DNA of 64,000 bases. It comes from Chelonoidis abingdonii (lineage: Eukaryota; Chordata; Testudines; Testudinidae). The position numbers were made by a program, and so were the translations under genes. Below the pieces are notes generated by a model. That model ran no database searches. It was not told where the DNA came from and was given only the letters and a program-made list of their open reading frames with translations. The stretch covers positions 297,478,032 to 297,542,031 of the forward strand of contig NC_133770.1 in the NCBI RefSeq assembly GCF_003597395.2. The letters are read 5' to 3'. Position 1 is the stretch's first letter, and each line of letters begins with the position of its first letter. Shown here one piece after another: positions 1-9,060 of the stretch.

Positions 1-33
1 CTCTTCCAACCCCGATATTCTATGATTCTCTGA
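1..33 (+). repeat. CR1 LINE 3' end (partial)
   Basis: The window opens in the last bases of a CR1 retrotransposon: a CTTCCAACC-CCGATATTCTATG stretch followed by a degenerate ATTCT repeat. CR1 elements end in short 8-bp-type repeats rather than poly(A). The same ending is seen complete at 51600-51645. The rest of the copy lies upstream of the window. Confidence 0.75.
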
Positions 34-939
34 ATTTCCTTGTGAATCAGGCATGACATGCTGCACAGTGGATGAATTCCCTGAATGTATAAATTTCCCA
101 GCATACCTTGTAGTGCTCATAATGCTCACTCTCCCCTCAGGCACTTGAGAAGCTGCAAACTCCAGCCGCTTGTCAGTCCTCATTACTCTGGCAATACATA
201 GCAATGAAACAAGTCACACCAGGGTAGGGTCAATTGATAGATAGTGCAGTAGGTTATGATAGACACCTGGAGCCTGGTTGTCCTCTCCCTGATGTTGGTG
301 TAACGCCCTTGGCTTCAGCAGAGTTACTCCTGATTTACACTGGAGCGGCTAAGAGGACCTGGGCTTTTATCAGATTTCCTGTGATGGTATTGGAAACAGG
401 TATGGTCCTGTCTATACTGGCACCAACCTCTGCTCCCTCTGCCACTCCCTTCCACCCCAGTCACTCCTGGCCAGTCACTTTTTCCTGGACTATTGCTCTT
501 GAGACTTAACTGTTCATCTCAAAATATCTCCATGCCAGTGAGCCTGTGACAACCTCCACATCATTCTCCTGAGGATAATCCCAGTGCCATTTCAACCATG
601 CTCCCAGGGCACTGGCTGGCCCACAAATTGTATAATTGTCACGCTGTCTGGCTTGGCTCCCAGCCACGAGTGCCTACTGCAGGGCAGACTGTCAGAAAGC
701 AGAGCAGACCCCCAAGCTGGTGCTGTGATCTATAATTAGAGTTCACCAAGCCAGTACCAAACGTGAACTCCTGGATCGCTATCTGAGTCTTACCATGGAG
801 CCATGGACAATCTCCTTAGACTCTCCTGTCTTTCTTGCCCCCTGCCCCAGACAAGTGGGACTATGTGAAAAATGGTCACCTACACCAAAAACCACACCGC
901 GTTCATGTCGCCCCAAGTCCTTGCCCCAGATCAATTGGT
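34..939. other. No gene or repeat recognised
   Basis: Unremarkable mixed-composition sequence. Frames are short and lack protein-like composition. I see no repeat family I can name. Confidence 0.5.
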
Positions 940-1340
940 ACCCTAGATTCAAAGACAACACCTGTAGCCAATTGTATAGCAAACTAACTAAAGGTTTATT
1001 TGCTAAGAAAAGCAGATGAGTTATTGAGCGGTTTAAACAGGCAAAAATATATAGACAGTCCATAATGGTAGCAGAGATGTAGTAATCTGCCAGGTTCCCA
1101 AAAGGCTCTCAGAGCTACCCAGAATAATCATGGGGATTTCTGTCCTTTAGTTCAGTTATTCCAGCTGGTTAGAATCCAAACAGTCCAGAGAAACAGGATC
1201 TTTCTCTACATCCATACTTACAGCTTCTCACATTAAACAAGCTGAGAGCGTTTTTTCCTTTTGAGGCCAGAGCGTGAGGAATGCGTTTAGAGCCTCTGAC
1301 CTCGATCATCACACACAATGACCCCTTGCTTTGAAATTAG
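940..1340. repeat. Unclassified dispersed repeat, copy A
   Basis: This stretch aligns by eye with 29418-29700. Shared blocks include AAAGACAACAC, GTAGCCAAT, ACTAACTAAA, TTTATT, ACAGTCCA, GTAGTAATCTG or GTAGCAATCTG, and CTGGGGAT or ATGGGGAT, in the same order and orientation. Identity is perhaps two thirds, with small indels. No coding potential is evident. It may be an internal or LTR part of an old retroelement, but I cannot name the family. Confidence 0.55.
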
Positions 1341-2239
1341 CACGTTTCTGTTCCAGTTCATTTGCGTTCTACGAGGCTTCCTTCTTGTCTGATGGGTTAT
1401 TTAGTGACAGGAATACACACAATGTAGATGTTTGCTACAAAATTATAACGGGAGACAGAGAAGTAAAAACAATGCATGTCACCTCCCATTCGTTTTTAGG
1501 AAGAGCTTAAACAGCGACTTATACATGTAACAAGCCCTTTGATCTCTACTAATACACAAGTGAATTGGCCCGACTTCCAGCCAAGCATTTGTAAGCATTC
1601 AGTGAGGCCTGGGGTTTTGGCATCAGCTGGAACCTGGTCTGCCAGCATCACACATACGTTGGCATGTCCATGAATCTCTAGGGGCGAGGTTAAGTTGGCT
1701 TTTTGACTTTGACATCAGCTTTTTCCTGCTGTAGATTTTGTCAAGAATTTGACAAACTTAAAAGAAAACAAAATTCTAGTGAAAAATTTTGTTTGGAAAA
1801 AGCATTTTCTGCTGCAAAAAAATTCCACGTTTTTTTGACCAGCTCTATACCGAAATGGAAGTGGGGAAGTGGAGAAATTTGTATTTTGATCTTGCATTCT
1901 GAAGTGGCATTTCTTTTGCATTTTGAAGTCTAAACAAATCCTCCTCAGTGGTTCTCATGGGTTAGTGCTTGTGTGTAGGTCCAAAAGATGTGAGGAAGGC
2001 TAAATTTTGCTTTAACTTGGGCTTGTTTGGTGTTATTATGGTGAAAATGGTGTGAATCTCAGTACCAATCAGTCTAAAAATTCAGACTTGAAAATGCACC
2101 ATTTGCAATTTTTTGTCCTCTGGCTTATAACATTTCTCAAGCAACCAGGAAGCAGAAAGAAACCGTCTGAGTAAAGGAACCAATAAGAGCATGAGCACTG
2201 ATTAGCAAAAGGCGAAGGAAGTATTTCTAGCTCTATTTT
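1341..2239. other. Mostly unrecognised; short A/T-rich MITE remnant
   Basis: At about 1735-1845 lies an A/T-rich stretch with alternating GAATTT and AAATTT runs that ends GACCAGCTCTA. That ending matches the right terminus of the TA-flanked family at 53860-54374 and the one at 56261-56268. The rest of the interval is not recognised. Confidence 0.4.
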
Positions 2240-2690
2240 GAGATGGGAAAGTGAGGCTACAGAGAGACTAAGGGCGCAACTCCGTGGGTGTCGGGGGCTC
2301 AAGCAGTCATGGAGAAAAATAGGGCGTGCTCTGCACCCGGGCCTGGCATGGCTGCTGCTCTTGTGCCCAGGGCTGGCTGCCATCGCTGTTCAGTGGCTGG
2401 CCCTGCGCCCCTCAAGTTCTTCAGTGGCTGTGCCCGCCAATCAGCTGTTGAGTGGGGCTGCCCTCCACTTGCTTTGTCTGCCCCCATCCCCCCTCACTGC
2501 CCTTAAGAGAAAGGAGCAAGCAGTGGGGTGGAGGTGCTCAGGGGAGGGGATCTGGGGGAAGGGGAGGAGCGGGGGCAGGAAGCAGGTGGAGGGGGGGGCC
2601 AGGGCCCCAGGGCAGGAGTGAGGGGTGGAGGCATTGGGGGAGGGGGCAGAGCCCGTGTGAGGCATCCACGGCAACCAATGTCAGCACTTC
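2240..2690. repeat. GC-rich element, degenerate MITE-like
   Basis: A locally GC-rich block changes from pyrimidine-rich (CCCCATCCCCCCTC) to a long purine-rich tract (GGGGAAGGGGAGGAGC). The same architecture occurs at 41128-41705 and 47375-47660, so it is probably a decayed GC-rich DNA-transposon derivative. Termini are not resolved. The overlapping frames on both strands have low-complexity composition and are not genes. Confidence 0.4.
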
Positions 2691-2998
2691 TTACAGGGCC
2701 TGCCTACTCGCACTGTTAACATCCAGCTCTTACCTGGGTTTTTAACCTAACCCCTCTATCGCCCACACAGAAAAACTTCCGATGCAGGGGATTGCGCAGT
2801 AGCTTTGAGCCCAGCTGGCTGACCGCAGCTGGGGGTACCAGGGTTACAGCTTGGGCTCTTGTTTCACTCTGGCTAGACCCTCATAGTGCAGTGAGGTGCA
2901 GGCCTAAAATCACTGCAGTTCTGATAGTCCTTCATTGCCCTTCCTGCAATTCCGCCCCAGAGGGAAGACCCATTGCCTCCACCATGGAGTGGGACTGA
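2691..2998. other. No feature recognised
   Basis: Short unique stretch between the GC-rich block and the CR1 fragment. Confidence 0.5.
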
Positions 2999-3178
2999 AA
3001 TCATAGAATCATAGCAGATCAAGGTTGGAGGGACCTCAGGGGGTCATCTAGTTCCAAATCCCAGCTCAAAGCAGGACCAAAACCCCAACTAAAATCATCC
3101 AACTAGGCCAGGCTTTAAAAACCTCTAAGGAAGGAAGATTCTCCACCTCCCTAGGTTAACACCATTCCAGTGCTTCAC
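2999..3178 (-). repeat. CR1 LINE 3' fragment
   Basis: It starts with the reversed CR1 tail (TCATAGAATCATAG) and continues through the family's GGACCTCAGG, GGTCATCTAG, CAGGACC and AAAAACCTCTAAGG blocks. It is a 5'-truncated, antisense copy. It stops just before the solo LTR at 3184. Confidence 0.85.
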
Positions 3179-3183
3179 TATAG

Positions 3184-3855
3184 TGTGATGGGCAAGCAGA
3201 TGGCTTACAGTAGTAACTGGAGAAACAGGTATGTTAAGTCCCGGCTAAACACATCCTAGGCATGGTACCAAATGGCAGTTGCTCCAGGTTAATCAAGGCC
3301 CTGGAACCAATTAAGATCTTTCTTAAAGGCAGTAGAGAATAGCTACTTTAATTAGAAACACCTGCAGCCAATCAAGGCAGGCCTAATCAGGGCAAACCTG
3401 GCTTTAAAAAGGAGCTCAACTCCAGTCAGGCAGGGAGGAGCCCAGGAAGAAGGAGCGTGTGTGAGGAGGCTGGGGAGCCAAGAAGGCAAGGAGCTGAGAG
3501 TGAGAGTGTGTACTTGCTGGAGGGACTTGAAGGAGGACAAGCGTTATCAGACACAAGGAGGAAGGTCTGTGATGAGGATAAAGAAGGTGTTTGAGAAGGC
3601 CATGGGGAAGTAGTCCAGGGAGTTGTAGCTGTCATGCAGCTGTTACGGTAGGCACTATAGACAGCTGGCGATCCACAGGGCCTGGCTGGAACCCGGAGTA
3701 GAGGGCGGCCCTGGGTTCCCCCACACTCCACTCCTGATCAGACACAGGAGGAGCTGACCCAGACTATGGATTCCACAAGAGGGGAAGATCACTGAGGTGA
3801 ACAAATTCGCCAATAAGCGCAGGACCCACCAAGGTAGAGGAGGAACTTTGTCACA
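3184..3855. mobile_element. Solo LTR, 672 bp, flanked by ATAG
   Basis: The block begins TGTGATGGG and ends TTTGTCACA, giving TG...CA ends with a short inverted repeat. It is flanked by ATAG at 3180-3183 and again at 3856-3859, a 4-bp target duplication of LTR-retrotransposon type. A TATA-like TTTAAAAAGG lies at about 3403. No gag or pol sequence is attached, so this is a solo LTR left by recombination. I recognise it as a repeat common in turtles but cannot assign it to Gypsy or ERV from the LTR alone. Confidence 0.8.
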
Positions 3856-3944
3856 ATAGGAACTGCACTAGGAACTACTGGGAAGCCCCCACTCCCCAGG
3901 CTCTTTAGCGCCTCTAATTCCCTTCGTACTCCTCTGCCCCCACC

Positions 3945-4325
3945 TCATTCACAGGGAGCATCCTCCCCACCCTGTGTTCTCCCTAGTCCCCTTCGTATGA
4001 GGTTTCTGTCCACACAGGTATTTGCAATGTTTGCATTGTCTGCAAATGATATGAACGTGCCCTCTGCTGCCTTTTGTAGATTAATGAAGATGTTACTTAA
4101 AACTGGGTTTAACACTGACTCCTGCACCGCCCAACCTGGGCCCTCCACAAGCTTGTTGTACTGTCATCTCTCATTCTCCGTTGTTCCAGTCCCCTGAACA
4201 ATCTTTCTATCCAAGCCTATTTGATTCCAGCTATCAAGTAAGATTTCATGAGTCCCAGCACCAAATGCTTTGCCAAAGTCCAAATCTATTGCGTGTATGT
4301 CAATTTCCTTTCGTCCACTAATTGG
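3945..4325 (-). pseudogene. CR1-like reverse transcriptase fragment
   Basis: Read on the minus strand, the translation contains KAFGAGTHEILL, matching the KAFDTVSHDLLL region of CR1 reverse transcriptase. Further on it reads ESVLNPVLSNIFIN, the GSVLGPVLFNIFIND motif just upstream of the catalytic FADD box. The box itself reads FADN, so the second catalytic aspartate is lost. In-frame stops separate the pieces. It is older and more diverged than the other CR1 copies here. Confidence 0.7.
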
Positions 4326-4722
4326 CTAAATCTCGCTCTTCCTTCCCCACAACGCTGGGCAAGCCTGAAAACCCTTATGCCCCTGCTTACCCTTACACAT
4401 GGGCATGGTGTCTTTGAGTTCAACGGGACCGTGCATATCGACTTAACTTTATTCATGTGCACAGGATTGGGACTCTAGGTGCTTGGAAAGATTTAATTTG
4501 ATTGTCCCAAGCTTTATATGGCACATGGTTTGGTTTTCCTTCTACAAATGATATTTTTCCTTTTAATATTGCTGCCAATATTTTCTGCTGTCGTTGTTAT
4601 TATTTACCTAACACTTTTCTTAAGGTAGTGCCCTTGGGGGCCTTTATCAAAGGTTCAAGGCCCCGTGTGCTAGGAGCTATATGAAAGAATAATACAAAGT
4701 CAGCCTCTGCCCCAAAGAAGTC

Positions 4723-4735
4723 GAAGTCTAAGAGT
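4723..4735. repeat. 13-bp target duplication, left copy
   Basis: GAAGTCTAAGAGT is repeated exactly at 4940-4952, bracketing the inverted PLE-tail unit. Confidence 0.9.
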
Positions 4736-4939
4736 AACAAGGAGTCTGGTGGCACCTTAAAGACTAACACATTTATTTGGGCATAATTTTTTGTGGGTAA
4801 AAAACTTACTTCAGATTTTTTTTTCAGTTTTTTACTCATGAAAGCTTATGCCCAAATAAATTTGTTAGTCTTTAAGGTGCCACCGGACCGCTGGTTGTTT
4901 TCGTGGATACAGACTAACATGGCTACCCCTCTGTTACTT
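4736..4939 (+). mobile_element. Inverted PLE-tail unit with 13-bp TSD
   Basis: A head-to-head unit. The left arm (4736 to about 4807) is the reverse complement of part of the right arm (about 4825-4905); shared blocks are GGTGGCACCTTAAAGACTAAC and GGGCATAA. The right arm continues through GTGGATACAGACTAAC and ATGGCTACCCCTCTG, the tail seen at the end of the PLE at 58837-60230. There is no coding sequence. It is flanked by a perfect 13-bp duplication, so it inserted as one unit. The centre is T/A-rich and degenerate. Confidence 0.85.
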
Positions 4940-4952
4940 GAAGTCTAAGAGT
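4940..4952. repeat. 13-bp target duplication, right copy
   Basis: Identical to 4723-4735. The duplicated bases belong to the ancient repeat that served as target. Confidence 0.9.
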
Positions 4953-5045
4953 GGGATTTTTCCAAAGTGCCAAAAAAGTTAAGTGCCTAACTCCCACATC
5001 TTTGTGCCTAAATCTCTTAGGCTCCGTGCCTTAGAAAATCCCACC
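4953..5045. mobile_element. Foldback (palindromic MITE)
   Basis: The ends are near-inverted: GTGGGATTTTTCCAA on the left and TTAGAAAATCCCACC on the right. The inner arms are rich in TTAGG and CCTAA. There is no coding capacity. Related TTAGG...CCTAA foldbacks lie at 7983-8046, 44190-44254 and 44492-44571. Confidence 0.6.
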
Positions 5046-5076
5046 CTAAAAAGACAAGACAAAGGGAGAGTTATGA

Positions 5077-5250
5077 GCCTCATTTTACTGATGGGAAACT
5101 GAGGCACAGAGACACTGGTGGTAGAATGTTTGAAAGGAGTTAGTCTCCTAACTCCTTTTAAACATTCCATCCTAAGTGACTTGCTCAAGCTCTGGCATAG
5201 CTGGGACTTAAACCCAGAGCTTTGAAGCTAGTGACCCAGCTGCTCATCCT
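5077..5250 (-). repeat. MIR-type SINE, antisense, with a hairpin
   Basis: It carries the hallmark GCCTCATTTTACTGATG and AAACTGAGGCACAGAGA, then AAGTGACTTGCTCAAG and AACCCAGAGCTTTGAAG, as in antisense MIR/CORE-type SINEs. Between the two halves sits a tight palindrome (5126-5168) with arms AATGTTTGAAAGGAGTTA and TAACTCCTTTTAAACATT. Confidence 0.65.
5126..5168. repeat. Short hairpin inside the MIR
   Basis: Two arms of 18 bases, nearly perfectly complementary, are separated by 6 bases (GTCTCC). MIR consensus does not contain this block, so it is probably a tiny foldback insertion. Confidence 0.65.
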
Positions 5251-7239
5251 AAGCACATGCCACAAAATGATCCACAGGCCATCTCCGTTAAGGTGAGCTA
5301 CCTAAAAAAATAAAGGACAATAGCAGGTGTAGTCCATTGGCTAAAGGGTTTTAAGCATTAGGACAGGTATGAGGATAACAATATTTATTAATTTTTACAC
5401 TACTTAGAAGTAATGATTTCCCTGATATAATTAGGAAAGACAACGTTATTATGCCATCTCCACAATGCACAAACATTGATGGCACCTGCTGTAAATTATT
5501 GCCTTGGTAATAATTAGCTGTCGTTCTAATACAATGTCTTGTAACGAGCCATGAAAGGAAACTCCGGGTTCAATAACAGAGTGCAGCTGTTGTGTCCTGG
5601 GAAGATCCCCTTCCCTTCCCTTCCCTCTGCTCCATGAATAACCTACTAGCTAGGCTATGATCTTGCAAACTGCACCTATGCACACACCCTCCTGGAAGGA
5701 TCAGCCAGCAGGATTGGGGATCTTTCTGTGGATGCTGCTGCCCCTAGTGCTTGGTCCATTGATTGAAGGCAGCAGGCTCAGCTGCCATTGGCTGATAGCA
5801 CAGGGCCATGCTAATAAGTGGGTGCTGGAGGTTGAACCTACTATTCCCCAAGCACAGGCAAACCCTGCCATTCTCCGGCACAATAAACTTTATCACATTT
5901 TCCTTACCCCAGCTCCCTCCTATAGGCTTTCCCCCAAGAGAGCTGGTCATCCAGCAGCTAGCTGGGAGGCTTGACTGCTCAACTGGTGCGTCTGATGGTC
6001 TAGAGGTACAGAAGGTGCAGAATTCTGTTCCCTCTACTGACACAAAACTCCAAATGGTCACAGCTTGATGCTTGATTACCAGTGAAATCAGGTTTTTCTG
6101 AATTCCCCCCCAGAATCAAGAGGGTTCTGTCCCTTGACGCCTGAAATTTCGGAATTGTTTGGATGTGTTTTTCAAAAGTTATCACATTATAGACAAACAG
6201 AAGAATGCCACTGTGTTGAGTTTAGAGACTTGCTTTGTTGGACTACCTACTCCCATCACAAGGATAGCAGGTGGCTTGACGTAGTCACAGAATGCTTTGC
6301 AATCCCTCCATGAAAGATAGTGTAGAACCCCTTATTAGCTTACGGAACGTTCCTCCTGAGAACTGATATCCCAAAGGGTAAATACAGATGCTGTTATTCT
6401 TTGCTAGCAGCTTCTGTCACTGGATTTTGCCTCAGAGATGGTGGCCTTTATGTATTTGTTGTTCTGTTAAGGGTAAACTGGATGTGAATTACAGATTTGT
6501 GACGTGTTTAAACGGGAAATGAAATGTGTGTACCTCTGTCAGGGCAAGGGAGAAAAATGGAGCTGAACATGTAGCTAACTATTTCTTGGGCACCTTACGG
6601 CACTTTCCTAATTTAATCCAGTTGTAAGTAGCAATAGTATTTGATAGCGATGTTTTACGGCGCGTGTTATCGATATTGAGAGTCACAAGTCTGGTACGTT
6701 CATTACACATTTCTGGAATCCTGTGGAGCTTTGGGATGTGGAAAGAGCCACATAAATCATCCTGTATTTTTAGTGCTAACTTGAAATTTGCAGTATGAAG
6801 AAAAATGGATTTAGAAATCGCTTTTTTAAAGGTATCTCTGAATTCTGATGAGCTGGGAAATGGGAACTCCATCGAGATGCCAATTTGAATGATAGAGAGT
6901 TTGCTGAGCGTCACTAATTATTTCACTAATTATAAATATAATTATTTATTAAAAATTTTCAAGGCTCAGTGCACTGGTAATTGCGTTTCTTCCTTGGTGA
7001 CAAGATGTCCTGAACCAATATAGAAGCAATTCCCCTGTGCAGCTAAAGACGCTCCCGTGCAAACAAACCTAAAAATGACAGTCCTAATCACTTGTAGTCA
7101 CTGTGGATACCATGGTGCTGTTTGCAAGCGATGTCCCCACTAAATTCCACACTGGGCAATCCATACAATTTTGTTGGATTGAAATTCACCACTCATCAGA
7201 TCAGGTTAAAAAATCTTTATTAGTAAGGCAAAACATTAG
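5251..7239. other. Non-repetitive stretch; possible conserved noncoding DNA
   Basis: No gene is recognised. Two AT-rich parts, 5390-5570 (TAATTAG- and GTAATAATTAG-like sites) and 6560-6960 (TCACTAATTATTTCACTAATTAT, in part), lack any repeat signature and still hold several CpGs. They resemble distal regulatory or conserved noncoding sequence, but conservation cannot be judged from one genome. A 111-codon open frame on the minus strand across 6579-6914 has no recognisable domain. Confidence 0.3.
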
Positions 7240-7425
7240 CCAGTAGAGATTGTAGCTCAGTGGTTTGAGCATTAGCTTACTAAACCAGCAGCTGTGAGCT
7301 CAATCCTTGAGGGGGCCATTTGGGGGACTGGGGTAAAAATGTGTTGGAGCCTGGGTCCTGGTTTGAGCAGGGGGTTGGACTCCATGACCTCCTGAGGTTC
7401 CTTCCAACCCTGATATTCTGTGATC
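7240..7425 (+). repeat. tRNA-derived SINE with CR1-like tail
   Basis: The head contains an RNA polymerase III A-box-like TAGCTCAGTGGTTTGAGC and a B-box-like TGTGAGCTCAATCC. The body reads GGTTTGAGCAGGGGGTTGGA. The tail, CCTTCCAACCCTGATATTCTG, is the same as the CR1 3' end, so CR1 enzymes could have mobilised it. This is the turtle tRNA/CR1-tail SINE type. Copies are also at 50431-50607. Confidence 0.85.
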
Positions 7426-7982
7426 TAGTCTACTTATAAGTCGGACGCTCATGAAGGTGATATCACACCTGCTTCTAGGAACAGTCAGTTTATAGCTTTC
7501 CCAGTCTCTTTCTAGGCTGACTAACTTTTTGTTATCTTTTCTTATACGTATGTACTAGTTCCTCATTTTCCTGTTAACTGTCCTCTTCTGTAAGAACAGG
7601 TTGTGTCTGTACTTTCTAGCTTTATAGGTACTTTATCTTCTGTTTTCCTAACAAACATGATGACTCAGTGTCATTCTTCCACATGCACAATTTGACTCAT
7701 GCTAAGCTGTTAAACTGTTATCAGAACAGGAGCTGTCTTGAATATGCTTTTGCGCCCAACAACTAGCACCAGAATTTGTTTGGGCTAGTGAATTTGAATT
7801 TCAGCAGCAACCTGAATATCCCAAATAGCAAAGTGTAATCATCTTTCTATTCTAGATATTCTTTGTGGCCAATTTTTATCCTCATGTTTCCAACAGTAAC
7901 CCTTGAAAGTTAAGGTCAGATTTTCAAAAAGATCTAATTTGTTCTTACAGCCAAAGTCCTATTTCCAAAATTTGAGTTAGCC
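7426..7982. other. No feature recognised
   Basis: AT-rich unique sequence. Confidence 0.4.
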
Positions 7983-8046
7983 ATCGTAGGCCAGATCCTC
8001 CAAGGGAGTTAGGTGCCTACAATGCCTTGAATGAAACTGGAACCTT
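7983..8046. repeat. Foldback arm left of a CR1
   Basis: CAGATCCTCCAAGGGAGTTA and GGTGCCTA are arm sequence of the TTAGG/CCTAA foldback family. A matching opposite arm (GGACTTAGG, TTCCTAAGTCA) occurs at about 8495-8520, on the far side of the CR1. The CR1 may therefore have inserted into the foldback loop. Confidence 0.4.
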
Positions 8047-8489
8047 TAGAATCAATAGAATATTTCGGGTTTGGAAAGGGACCTTAGGAGGTCCATTCTA
8101 GTTCCAACCCCCTGCTCAAAAGCAGGACCAATCCCAACTGGATTCTTCCCAGCCAGTTGGTTTGCCCAAGGGCCTGACTTTAAAAACCTCTAAGGATTGT
8201 GAGATTCCACCACCCCTCCCTAGGTAACCCATTCCAGTATTTCACCACCCTCCGAGTGAAATAGTGTTTCCTAATATCCAGCTTAGACCTCCCTCACTGC
8301 AACTTGAGACCATTCCTCCTTGTTCTGTCATCTGCCGCTGTTGAGAACAACCAAGCTGCATCCTTTTTGGAACCCCCCTTCAGGTAGTTGAAGGCTGCTA
8401 TCAAATCCCCCCTCACTCTTCTCTTCTTCCTACTAAAGAACCCCAGTTCCCTCAGCCTTTCCTCACAAGGCTCTAAAATCTCATTCAAA
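8047..8489 (-). pseudogene. CR1 LINE, ORF2 C-terminal end and 3' tail
   Basis: An antisense, 5'-truncated CR1. On the minus strand, 8488-8294 reads through [19 protein letters not shown] and [18 protein letters not shown] to [13 protein letters not shown], the typical C-terminal end of turtle CR1 ORF2. The DNA then runs to the reversed 3' tail at 8047. No endonuclease or catalytic reverse transcriptase part is present. Confidence 0.9.
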
Positions 8490-8540
8490 GTCAGTGGGAC
8501 TTAGGTTCCTAAGTCACCTCGACACATTTGAAAACATTAT

Positions 8541-8934
8541 CCCCAGTCTCACCCGGGATGCACCATGGAATGTTCAGATCCCATGTTGGTTTCAACTCCA
8601 TGAACAGCAGCTATTATAAAATAAAAAACTGGAAAACAGCATAGGGGGGAAAAAATCAGCACAAGGAAAATCCATAGTGCACATGAGAAATTGCCTCCAA
8701 AAATGTGATCCGTGAATGAATGAACAGGGCCTTCTATAACAGTCTGTAAACCAGGAGAGCTGACCCCATGTGAGCAGCATCACACGAGGAGGCAAGGGAA
8801 AAAACAGGGCAGGGGATTCAAAGTAGCCTGGGAGTAGGAATCCTGGGTGGCATGTGAGTGGTTGTGGGGTCAAATTCAGTATCAAGGGCCGGTCTGAATG
8901 ACAGCAGGTAGAGTGGGCTAATCTGATCTCATTG
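8541..8934. other. No feature recognised
   Basis: Unique-looking sequence. An open frame on the minus strand across 8592-9014 has no known motif. Confidence 0.4.
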
Positions 8935-9060
8935 GACTTCTGAAACCTATGTAGACTGGAAGCTTTTTGAAGCAAGATCCCCTCTTTCTTCTGTGCTTGT
9001 ACAGCCCCTAGCACAACGGGTGCCTGGTCTGTGACTAGAGCTTCTAGGTGCTAGAGCAAT
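8935..9060 (+). repeat. Ancient dispersed repeat unit
   Basis: It contains GTGCTTGTACAGCCCCTAGC, CCTGGTCTGTGACTAGAGCT and TCTAGGTGCTAGAGCAATA. It matches 38130-38260 in the same orientation and 4600-4735 reversed. Family name unknown to me. Confidence 0.6.

Larger units (their letters stand above)
4600..5076 (-). repeat. Ancient dispersed repeat, split by two insertions
   Basis: The left part (about 4600-4735) carries TATTATTTACCTAACAC, GGGGGCC, GTGTGCTAGGAGCTAT and GCCTCTGCCCCAAAGAAG. It is the reverse complement of units at 8935-9060 and 38130-38260. It resumes at about 5045 with GACAAGACAAAGGG, which runs into the antisense MIR-like SINE at 5077. The PLE-tail unit (4736-4939) and a foldback (4953-5045) interrupt it. 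Confidence 0.6.

Noticed and set aside
6579..6914. 111-codon frame on the minus strand with plausible-looking composition
   Set aside because: No recognisable domain or splice context; a noncoding conserved block is more likely.
7240..7425. Possible tRNA gene
   Set aside because: It continues into a CR1-like tail, so it is a SINE.
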